Assembly (NCBI GenBank): GCA_017562135.1
Contig: QEYB01000003.1
Span: forward strand, 682,001-746,000
Source: Dipylidium caninum
Taxonomy: Eukaryota > Platyhelminthes > Cestoda > Cyclophyllidea > Dipylidiidae
DNA: 64,000 nucleotides
Direction of reading: 5' to 3'
The stretch's first letter is position 1; each line of letters opens with the position of its first letter. The notes beneath the pieces were generated by a model. That model had not been told where the DNA came from. It saw nothing but the letters and a program-made list of their open reading frames with translations, and did no database searches. Shown here piece by piece: positions 25,710-35,854 of this stretch. The position numbers and the translations under genes are program-made.

Positions 25710-28700
25710 ATGGAAGATATCGAAATGCAGCTGGCGATTCTGAACGATATCGAAGGCAGGATATTTTATTTATTTGTCTATTTTTCGTTGTTCCAGAAAA
25801 TGCGCATAGTCCTTCTGAACACCTGCTTGAAAACAGTTTAATGCAGTCAACATCTGCTTATAGGTTTTCATTTAACTTTATAGTAAACCATCGATTAGGC
25901 CCCCTCCCAAAAGAAGAAAGACGATATCTTCTGCATGCCAAAGAAATTATAACTCAGAACATTTCCTAAATAGGCGTATTCCGGAACTTGGTGACTATCT
26001 CCCCATTACATTTGCTGACGGTTGTCGTCGTTACCTCTGTGTTGGATATGACGCGGCGGACAGTCTGACGCAGATGCTTCATTGTCCTTTCTAAAAAGTC
26101 ATCATCCCTTGCTTCCAAATGATCTTTGCAAGCTCGTCCAAAATGCAGAACAACTCGTATTTTTATTATCATTTATTACTTTGACGTATAGGGCAAATTT
26201 TGGAGTCCGCGAGCAACCTTTGAATCAACCCCAGCTTGCACCGTGGATGATCAACTGTGGTCCAAAAAATACGAACCAACGAGTTACTTGGATTTGATAT
26301 CTACAGAGGTTTGATATTCATTGTTGGCGCAGCTTCTTCTTTTAGTATGTAAATCGGCAACTCTTGTACTGGCTGAAAACTTGGAATCTTAGTGTCTTTG
26401 GAGTGGAGTTCAAGTCGGGGATTGCATCCGCATCCGTCCAATCCACTCACTCTCGGGAAGTTGGAAGTGACGAACATCAACAGCATGTAGCGAAACAGGA
26501 AGGCGAATTAACAATTACTCAATTGGATAATAAAGATGGTCGTAGGCCTCATTATCGTATCGTGCTTCTGTCTGGTTCCCCTGGGCAAGGAAAAACTACT
26601 CTGGCCCATCTTATCGCCCGCCATGCAGGATATCAGGTTGTTGAAATCAATGCTAGGTATGTTTCTCAAAATTAGTTTTTTCCAAGCCTAATGTGAATTT
26701 GTTGCGTGTGTAACTCGTTATTTCAGTTAAATTTCGATATGAACTTTAATTACCATGTAGGTGTCGGGCATGCGATAGATGAAGCGTTTAAAATTCGGCA
26801 AATTTTTGCAGAGCGGATAGACGGTAATGATTGATTAAAGTAGTCACTTTTTACTCTCATGAATGTTGCTCCGTCTTAGCGATGACCGCAATCCCAGTGC
26901 TATGCGGGCGTGTCTGGAGGCTGTAGCGTCGCGTCAAACTAGTTTGAATGCCACTGGTGATGATGGTGTGACAGGAGATCTGCTCAAACCCTCATGTCTG
27001 ATCATCGACGAAATCGATGGCGCATCACCAGCCGCTGTGGAAGTTTTAGCTGATGCGGCGGCAACCCCTCTCACTCGGGTGCGGAAACGCGGCAAGAAGT
27101 CACTTGTGCTGCTACGTCCCGTGATATGCATCTGCAACGACTTGTATGTCTAGTCGGCTATTCAAATGCTAAATTTGATGTTATTTCTTGCCTCGTCCAG
27201 CAGATGATAACTGTTATTATTGCACAAATGGATGCCGGATATCACTCTTTTCTGTAGGTACGCACCATCATTGCGGGCATTACGTTCACCCGGTGCATTC
27301 TGTTACATTCTTCGCGTCCCCCCAGTAGAATGCAACCGCCTGGTCGATCGCCTAAACTCAGTTGCTAGATTGGAAAATCTCAATGTGGATAAGCGCCTTC
27401 TCTCAACCCTCGCTGAGATCAGTGGTCGTGACATCCGTTCTTGTCTCAATACCCTTCAGGTAACTCAAACCTACGTCGACATATAAACCATTAATCTGGG
27501 ACATGTGTGTCAGCGCATTTTCAGTTTGCGAAAGCTACCCAAATGCTTCATAAGCGCACGCCGACGATGGGCGAGTTGATGTCTGGTCTGGAGTCTTCGA
27601 TAAAGAACCCACATCACAATCTTTTCTCTGCCTGGCAAGCTGTCTTTACTATCCCCTCGTCTCACGTTCTCACCCGTAAAATCAGCCAACTGCGAACCAT
27701 CTACCAGACATCAGGAAAAGGCTCTGACAGAGTTCTTCAGGCCAGGTTACCCTTTCGCGGATGCGTTTTTATTAAACAATGTGAAGCACTTTGAAAGACT
27801 TGTAAATTGTTTGCTATTCACGGGAAAAGAAGATATGCCTATGAAGCAATCAACCTTACTTTTGTTTCAACACACTTCATCTCCTTTTACAGAATCCGAT
27901 TAACGATAGAGATCTGCGACTCAACAGGAGAACCATCAAATTTGATATTGGGATTGTTTGAAAACTACCTCGACCGTAAAATGAACGATGCAAGTCTACA
28001 AAAAGTAAGTAAATAGCTACTTTTCTAGTAGTTCTGTTTAATTCATGGGTCGTTGTACGATTTTTACACAAATTCTGATCAACCCATTAAACTTCTTACT
28101 AAATAGTGAAAGATATATAAGGGCCGTCGGTTTGTTTGATGTCCGCGACACACAAGGATTATGACTCAAATCTGGCGTATTTGTGATGCAACTCAGTTGT
28201 GCATTTAGGCTTTTAGTGCTTCCCAATGGCTACAGTACTCGGATCGGTTGATGCAGCATATACAGAGCACCCAAGAATACTCCCTGATGCGTTATGTGAC
28301 CCTACTGCCGGCGTGGTTCCACCTCGCCTTTGCTAGCAACACACCGCCGCCTATAGTAACGCGCTGGACTGGGCAATCAGGGGCCTCTTCCGGCCTCCGT
28401 TGGCCTGCTGCATTCACTGAGAACGCTGCTGCTGCCGGGAGAACCTCTGCCATCCTCGCTAGCCTTGCTGAAAATCAGTGGCGTGCCGGTGGCGTCTCCT
28501 CCACCCTTACTTCCCTTCGGTACTAATTACTGCTTCCGCCATGACAACGTAGCACTAAAAGTGACAAAAGGGAAAGTTTTTAGAAGGTCACTCTTTAAAA
28601 GGTTTTAAAATAGACAACTTAACTTATTCGACGCTTAGTCGTCACAGGCTATGCCGATGTGCGATATAACTAAACGCATTGAGGTGATCGGGGTGGGGAA

Positions 28701-29798
28701 ACATGTTTAGGACGCCTTTCCATTATCATAGGTGGCGAAGATTAATCTCCTGAAAATCGTAAAGTGAATGATTGAAGGTGAAGTGTTCCACGTGGTTTGG
28801 AAGGTGAACGAGGCGGTAATGTGTCATGTCTTGTCTGTGCCTTGTAGTTTGTTGACCCATCGCCAATTTCTCCTGGATGCTGCAAGTTACCTGCACAAAC
28901 TCGTGTGTACGATGTCGCTACTTCTGCGTCCTGTCAACATCCAACTTTACAATGCTCACGAGAAACAATACTTGTGCCACCTGATTAACCTTATGATTAC
29001 CATCGGTTTGGACTGGTCGCCGCAACAAGCCACTGATACTGGGGAACCTACGTACCACCTCGAACCGTATGTCGAGGAAGAGAAAAAATCTTACATACTG
29101 CTCCGAGATAGTTCTACTTGGTTTCTCTCTTCTCCAGACCGCTGGATGCCGTGGCTCAATTTACCTTGTCAACTTTCAAATCACCTGATTTGAGTGCTTT
29201 GCCCTGCGCGATAAAGCAGATAATGGCACGTGAATTAGCAATGGAACGTCTGCGTCGTGCCGGATCTTCGAACGCACTTCCAGAGCTGACGACGGGGAAT
29301 CAGGATGGGGCGGATGCCGGAGGAGACACTCCCTTCGGCACCGGCACAGCGACTAACGCTGCTCGGGGAAAGAGAAAAGCTGCGTCTTTGCCCAATTCTT
29401 TCATGGCTGCCCGACTCGCGCCCATGGTGGCAACCTTGAACATTCCTGTTGAAAAGAAGGTTTTTATTGTTCCCTAGTTTAGATAGAAGAGATTGTTATC
29501 GTTTTAACTTCTCTTTGCTTTTCTAGGTAAGGAAAGACTTTTTTGGACGTCCGATCATCGAGAAAACCGAGAAAATAGAGTCGAAAGGTTAGTCTTTTTG
29601 CCAACTTGAAAGGAACTTGGTGAACATATTGCAGGAAATCATAAAACGGTTGGGTTTTGGTATTTGCCTTTTTTCTCTGTAGAAAATCAACCTCTTGCCG
29701 TGAAATGCCCAATCAATGAAAAAATCTGGTTCAAATTTAAGGAAGGCCATTCGAATGCTGTCCGTCGGCCGTTTTACATGAGTCACTTTATCAAATGA
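25710..29798 (+). CDS. CHTF18: Chromosome transmission fidelity protein 18 (CTF18)
   Basis: The large subunit of the alternative RFC clamp loader that loads PCNA for sister-chromatid cohesion and replication checkpoint. Exons: 25710-25755, 25797-25863, 25899-about 26090, 26192-26308, 26346-26656, 26880-27143, 27258-27459, 27525-27745, 27893-28004, 28209-28519, 28848-29066, 29138-29459, 29527-29587, 29683-29798. Every join is in phase except exon 3 to exon 4, whose boundary I could not fix. AAA+ features: Walker [10 protein letters not shown], Walker [10 protein letters not shown], sensor-1 ICICND. Other CTF18 blocks are [33 protein letters not shown], the [16 protein letters not shown] segment, and the C-terminal DFFGR and [17 protein letters not shown] motif used for polymerase epsilon/Ctf8-Dcc1 contact. 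Length is about 840 residues against 975 in human. The first intron appears to be a 41-nt GC-AG intron. The second is 35 nt. Confidence 0.95.
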
Positions 29799-32471
29799 TG
29801 AATATAAAGGCACGCCAAATAATCTTTGTATTTTTAGTCAATAAGAATGTTTCTTCTGGTGAATATTATGCTTTCAAGTAAGAAACATTTGGCGTTGGTA
29901 AAGTCTACCCGAAGACAAGACTGATAAAATTGTACTCATTTATTTAATTATGCACATTCGTACATAAGTACAATCAAGCTGTCTGTCTTTATGGTCTTCC
30001 GATTTTTGTGTCCCTTAAAGCAAGGCTACCATTACTCCGCCTCAGACATTTCAGACGGTATTTGGGTAATGATACTGATGAGCCTGCTGCAAGTGCTAAG
30101 CCTTCCCAAACACAATGGGAAGGTGATCGCCTCTTGTGTATGGGGAATATGGGGTAAATAGTATGGAGTTCGGGACAGCCCTTCGTCCACACCTTCCGAC
30201 TCTGAGAGGTTATGATGCGGCGCCGAATTCAAGTAGTTCGGAGGCTCTCTCTCAGAGCAAGTACGATTCCACTGAGATATTCCCTGCTGCTTTATCAGCC
30301 TCACAGGTAGTGTGAATATTTTATTTAGCAACGGGACAGACTGATTATCTTGAGCGATTGGCATTGGAAAGATAAATAGAGCCGTTGGTAAAGGCTAGAG
30401 GATGGGTCTCCGTACTGAAATTAAAAGGCCCCCCAAGGCGAAACTCCAACCGAACTCTACTACTAAAATGACAAACAACAGGACTGAGTCGCTGTTTGTT
30501 TATTGATTGAAGGGGTGTCTGTGACTAAAACCGCCCACAACAAATGTGGGTGATCCCTGTCTCATAAACGGCAAGACATTCGACAGGCCAATAATTTGCA
30601 CATATGATTTGTTTCCCTATTTATTTCTGATCGGGGCGCCTATGTATGTTTTCTCTGTTTTATGGTAAGAAAAATCCAAAGTGTAACTTATTCAGAATGC
30701 TTCATCTCTCATGTCTTAGAGTCATGATAGGCGGGGGGGAATGTTTTGTCATTTACGTAGAGTAAAAATATCGCATTGGTGCAAACACAGTCTTAAAGTT
30801 CTGGCTTTTAAAAGAGATACAACAGCTCCCTTCTTTCCAACAACTCCAGTCGGCGGGCTATCAAAATCAGATTCCTGAATAATGGAAAACATCAACACGA
30901 TAAACTCCCTTAATTGGGCAAGGGTTCGGCATAGTGGAGTAGTATTTGAAGAAAACACTTGCATATATTGTTGCAGATTATATTTCCTTTAAGGTAAACC
31001 GTATCAGAAAAAAATCTGTTTAGAAAATGGCGTTAGGAAAGTGTAATGCTTTATGGAGTAGTTATGTGATGTTAAACAATTATTTTAGGGATAGTTGACA
31101 TATAACAGTGGTGGGGTGCTGCATTCTCAGTATACAGTCACAATTGTTTCGCAAAAATAGAACAGGATTTGCTGAACATTTCCGTAATTATTCAGAATCC
31201 GGCCTAGTCTAAAACGAGGCTGCTGCACTCACTGAGATCAGGTTCAATATTGTCACTTCCACAGTGATTTTTCTAACAGCCGTTCAAGATTCAACGTTAA
31301 CCTAACTGAGATATGAATGGGTGTTTAGGAAAACGAATATACGAGATTAAGTAACTGAAGGCCAGATTACGCTGACTGTAGACTTTTAATAACTTGAATA
31401 ACCCTGTATGATGATAGTATTTCAGTGCATTAATAAGAATCTAATGCTTTGTACCACATTGGCTTTGATATAAGAAGTAGTTTTGAGTTTAACGCGATTT
31501 TGATATTCGTTACTTTCCAGTAGTGCTCCTTGTATCATGTTGAGAGCCGTTTCATCTAGATGCACATACTTGAATCTAGGGTTTCTCCGTCATTGAGTAA
31601 AAATTGCAGGAAAATTATATTTTAATGGGTTATTCCTCAAGGAATATTTCTGAACGCCAAATGTAGAAGGATTAGTGAGGTTGATATTTGAAAGACTCAG
31701 ACGCCGACGGAATTTCAGGTCAGACAGTACTCATAGTGTGTTGCTCGTGTGAAATAAGAGTTACGACAATTAATTGCATAAACATGGGTCGTTCAACTGA
31801 ACAAGGAACTTGTTACCAGAATTAATCCACACTACAAATGCTCACCTACATTGCGCAAAACAAATTGTTGAAATTTATGATTAGTACACCGTATTTACTA
31901 CAGGATTAAAAGATAGCAGGTTTGTACCATAATTGCAATTTCTACGCTATATAGACCTATGCGCACCATACCCAGGCTAACCTTCGCAACGGTGCCTGGT
32001 GGGGGGTATGTGCTTCGACGCTGTCAAATTTGCTGAACTGTATTAATTTACTGCGAATAAACTGCCAGTATGAATTTATCAAAAGCCCAAATTTTGGGTT
32101 TTTTTTCAATGGCTTAGTGAGTTGATTGAGCTTCTGACTCTCGTCTGTGCAATATAAGCAGATTCGCCCACTGTGGTATTTGAATGCTCCGGACTTGAAA
32201 ATTTTCTATCCTGGAAAGTTGTAGTTAGGCAAGAGGTCTCGTGAATTTTTGTCAATGACCGGTAGTCGCATAACGCGCATTGACGTTTTGCCTTTTTACC
32301 GTCAAGGCAGAAATTGTTGTGAAGCTCTTGAATGGGAAATTTTAATCAACTACTGCTTCCTACGCAATTTTTATATTGTTCCAAATGATAGAATTTTTGT
32401 TTTCTGTTATAGAAACACTTTCTCGCACTCCCACACCTTGACAATCTGTAGTGCTCGTTGATTACACTTGC
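29799..32471. other. Intergenic, CHTF18 to NEPRO-like gene
   Basis: No exon is recognised in these 2.7 kb. The sequence is AT-rich and slightly T-rich on the plus strand, as in the flanking plus-strand genes. It should contain the 3' end of CHTF18 and the promoter of the next gene. The open frames at 30032-30364 (minus) and 32249-32461 (plus) have no similarity I can see. Confidence 0.45.
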
Positions 32472-33560
32472 ATGATGTCACTGAAATCACTCCCGGTAAT
32501 GGTTTCCGCAGAGTGTGACCCTTCAACTAAAGGTACGTTCTACTTTTTATTTTTATAACAGTCAGCTTTCATAAAACGCAATGTGGATACTTTTACTCTA
32601 TTATTTGATAAGTGGGATATGCGGAACGACGATCTTCGGATAGTCAATCGGATAGTTCACAAATTCAAAAATCAACAACGTCACTTTATTCACTTCGCTG
32701 AGTTCTGTCATCTGACACGTTTGCTTCGCAAGGCCAGCTGCGGTCGTAGCAATTTTTGCCTAAAACTCATGTTCCGTAGTTTGGAGGAGACAAAAGAGGA
32801 TAATCAATGTCTTAGTCGTAATTGCGTTGACTTCTTACTTCTCGCACTCGAAACCTGGCAAAATGAGATCCGGGTCATTAGGAATTTATCCATAAATTGC
32901 TGGAGGCACAGTGAACGCCAAATGTTAACAGGGCACTTTGTCAAATTAGCAACTTTAATACTGATTGTACTTGCCCGTATACTGTGGGTTTTTAAGTCAG
33001 TACTTTTACGTAAAAACATTTTAGTATTCTATCAGAACGTTCCATTTTGTCAGCCGTGGAATTCTATAATTGCATGCTTATTATACGTGGTCAGGTCCCG
33101 TGTGTGGGCGTCGTCATTGATTATTTAGATGATCCTCTTCGAAAATTGAAATTTGACTCAACAATTCGGTTTAATAAAAGATGTACTGCCTTCTTAAATC
33201 TACCGTGAGTTTTACCCTGCCTAACAATTGCTGTAGAGTGGAAAATGTCTTAACGCCTACCCTGTTGGAAACTCCGGATAACTATCCTTCTGCACCTACA
33301 CTGAAAAATGAGGTGAGCCAGGGTTCTAATGTAATTTTTAGTAGGTTTCCAAAAAGCCGTCAAAACAGATCCAGGTGGAAGTACGTTTCCTCTTACTTGA
33401 TATGCCCTTCTAGACTAGTAAAAATAAAAACGCTCAGAAGGAGAAAAGAGAACTGTAAGTCTCTGTTTGCATTCTTCATTAGTTTAGGCTCGAAATTCTT
33501 CGCAAGGCCAAAGGAAAGACTTCAAAGGGATCGAGCTTTTTGGACCTGTTATTCAAATAA
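32472..33560 (+). CDS. NEPRO: NEPRO-like nucleolar protein
   Basis: Seven exons: 32472-32532, 32566-33023, 33095-33204, 33237-33312, 33345-33380, 33414-33454, 33488-33560. All joins are in phase and give about 284 residues. Four small exons (36-76 nt) are parted by 32-33-nt introns. The match to nucleolus and neural progenitor protein (C3orf17 in human, about 567 residues) rests on the NQQRHFIHFAEFCHLTRLLR segment (human NRMGRHKPHLALKQVEQCL), the helical VLARILWVFKSVLLR (human VSRLWVLYKGVLKRL), a basic tail KNKNAQKEKREL and the acidic-hydrophobic end FLDLLF (human DDIFALM). The family is nucleolar and linked to RNase P/MRP assembly. Start: two adjacent in-frame ATGs at 32472 and 32475. The exon 2 donor could instead lie at 33033. 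The stop codon TAA is inside the AATAAA at 33556-33561. The gene is much shorter than human, and the family call is moderate. Confidence 0.64.
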
Positions 33561-33640
33561 ATATTTTTTAATGATTTATATTTGTTCTCGAATGGCATAC
33601 ATTCATTATTGTCGCAGTTCCCGCTTCGTGAGAGTGTGCT
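33556..33640 (+). promoter_or_regulatory. Intercistronic region: AATAAA plus splice acceptor
   Basis: AATAAA (33556-33561) overlaps the NEPRO-like stop codon. A pyrimidine-containing tract ending in AG (ATTATTGTCGCAG, 33605-33617) lies 23 nt before the next ATG at 33641. Only 80 nt part the two coding regions. In flatworms with spliced-leader trans-splicing such spacing marks polycistronic transcripts. That reading is an inference. Confidence 0.45.
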
Positions 33641-34411
33641 ATGTACAAGCAGTTCTTTTCAGGATTGGCTAGTGCATATGTTCCATATACGTATGAGTAC
33701 TTGGAAGAGGGTCGACCTCGTCCGGTAGTGGCCCCCCGCTTTTATTACTACCCAGAGAGGTATTTCCAAACGAGAGAATGCTAATCTTGGCAAAGGCGCG
33801 TGGCCACCACCTGTAACCACAGTTTGGTTTGACGGGCCGAGACATGGTTTTACCCTTTGCACAAGACGGTTTTCGTCCTGCATTCGCGAGGAAGTGATAT
33901 GCTGCTACAACACTTTTCATCTCGTTCATTGGCAACTTTCAACTTGTAGGTCGTTCCCGACCCGGATGGACTTTGCACCGTATCTATTATTCGATGAACT
34001 CTACGGTAACTTCGACTCCTTTGCTAAAGTCGTCCAGTCCAAAGGACTTACCGCGAGGCTCTTAGGACTGTAATGCTCCTCTCATAATAACCCACTTTCT
34101 GATATAGGACTTCAGCCTATGAAGCTCAAAATAATATCGTGGAGATACTTTCCCCCCTTAATCTGGATAGCCTACCGTGCATCCTTGTGGACGTTACCTT
34201 GCTTCCTGGAAGTTTTAAGCGCGCCCTCGCGGTTGATGGCGGTCTAAACAGATTAGTTCAATTCATCGGCAGCCTCTCGCTTCTCCCCGACAATAAAAAG
34301 ACGTGGTGTCTTCGTGCGCTGACTTACACATTCATGGACGGTGTAGACCTTAGATCTTACGAGGAAGCCGTGCGAATCACCCGCCCTTATGTAAAAATTA
34401 TAGACTTCTAA
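33641..34411 (+). CDS. Unrecognised 192-residue protein
   Basis: Four exons fit in phase: 33641-33724, 33823-33893, 33950-34069 and 34108-34411, with introns of 98, 56 and 38 nt. The product begins MYKQFFSGLASAYVPYTYEY, runs through a segment rich in Phe/Pro/Arg and ends in a long helical part. The C-terminal exon alone is 101 codons and contains SLPCILVDVTLLPGSFK, GGLNRLVQFIG and RSYEEAVRITRPYVKI, faintly like an armadillo-type helical repeat. I do not recognise the family. No signal peptide or membrane segment is evident. Exon 1 could be longer, using the donor after FYYYPER, but then the phase does not match the next exon. An AATAAA lies 17 nt after the stop. It follows the NEPRO-like gene so closely that the two may share a transcript. 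Confidence 0.55.
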
Positions 34412-34427
34412 CTGTAATGCCTCGTAG

Positions 34428-34433
34428 AATAAA
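34428..34433 (+). terminator. Polyadenylation signal AATAAA
   Basis: A perfect AATAAA lies 17 nt downstream of the TAA that ends the 192-residue gene, the expected place for its 3' end. It supports the plus-strand gene ending here. Confidence 0.6.
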
Positions 34434-34989
34434 ATTGCTCCTTCGTTAGTAAAGTGGCAGTTTTTCTTAAAATTCTAATAAAAATATGCATTAAGTAAGG
34501 TGAGGGGGATAGGTAACGAAACAGGAGGCAAAATTGTGAACGCGTAGGAAAGACTGAAGACTTATTTGTCAGGGTGTGAAGGCGGGGAGACGACGCGACG
34601 TGCCCAACAGTCCACAGTGCCCGTTGCCACCATTGTCGTAGTAAGTAGATCCGAAGTTGACCGACGAAATGTACCCGTCGGGGGTTTATTAGCTTCCACT
34701 GTCAAGAAAGTGTACATCAGAAGATTCATGCCTCAACAGTTAGCCTGTGCAATTCGGGATGATAATTTAAAGCAAGTGTGTTTTTCGACTTCACGACAAG
34801 TTTTGTGGTAGGCTGCCCTTCAGTAAGCCTATTTGACAATGTGAAATCATAGTAAGATTGGAGGGTTTTTCAACGAAGAAGACGAAGTTATGTCTCATCA
34901 TAATGTAAAATGGAAATTTTTAGCAAGTAGCTATATTTGTTAGTGGGTAAGATTCGAGATGGAGTTGGCATTTAAAAGAATTCACAAAA

Positions 34990-35468
34990 TCAGATGAGAT
35001 CCACTGCTTGACAAACTCATATCGGAAACAAAGCTCCAAATAATTATTGCGAAAAAATCGGAAGAAAAAAGGAAGGGGTACTCACAATCTTCTTGAATAC
35101 TTGAGGGTGAAGCGAGAGAGTTGCATGAGTTGGCGGGTCGAATGGTAGAGGTACTGGTGAGGACGGTGTTTCTGCTAGAGCTTGTAGTCGTTGGGCAACC
35201 CCAGTTACCACTACCGTCATCATAGAAGACGTTTGCATCTTCCAACGCCACCTCGTTGACTATGTCAGAGACCTGGTCAGAAGTAGAGCAGGCACCCTCA
35301 GTATCCTCAACTCCTCCAGTCTTATCATCCTCTCCTGAGGCCAAGGAGGAAAGTCCAGTGAGGGGAAAGCTGCTGTCCGTCTGTTGAAGCTCCGATAGGA
35401 GATCTAGCTGCGGTGCAGCCCGCCGCAGGGATCCTCCACCCATGGTCTTTGGCACTGAGCTATGATAC
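34990..35468 (-). CDS. Serine/acid-rich segment, own gene or alternative 3' exons
   Basis: The open stretch on the minus strand from about 35468 to 35086 carries ATG (35443) GGGSLRRAAPQLDLLSELQ and then a low-complexity Ser/Thr/Asp/Glu-rich run. A strong donor (GATT|GTGAGT) at 35086 is followed by an 82-nt intron to 35003-34990, ending LDLI and a stop. Read from the ATG the product is about 123 residues. Without splicing the frame continues to a stop at 34982. An acceptor-like TATCATAG sits just upstream at about 35460, so this may instead be an alternative terminal exon of the coiled-coil gene whose last exon ends at 35855. No family is recognised. The sequence looks disordered. Confidence 0.4.
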
Positions 35469-35854
35469 AGGACCAGTGGGAACTCAATGCAAGTTTCATT
35501 CCATAAACGTAACAGTAAATTCGATCAGCGTCAGCCTTGTCAGTGAATGATGCGAAAAGAAGATTAATGTTTCATTGAATGCATGAACATTTACAAGCCA
35601 GGTTGACATGAAACCAGACATATCGGCCATAATAACGAAGAAATGTCATTAGTAAAAAAACTTCAGCCTAAACATTTCAATGGTTTTATATCAAATTATT
35701 GCCATCTAGTCTGTTTAAAAAATAAAAACAGAGCATATACCCTGAATTAAAATCATAAAAATTTATCATCCCCAAAATATAGGCCTAACGTCACGCAGAA
35801 CACCGCTGAAAAGACTAAAATGAGAGTCGTGACCAAAAATAGCTAGACAGAAAT

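Noticed and set aside
25864..25883. A 20-nt intron in CHTF18 ending at TTTATAG
   Set aside because: It is too short to be spliced by the normal machinery. The next AG at 25898 gives a 35-nt intron in the same phase and leads into RPPPKRRK.
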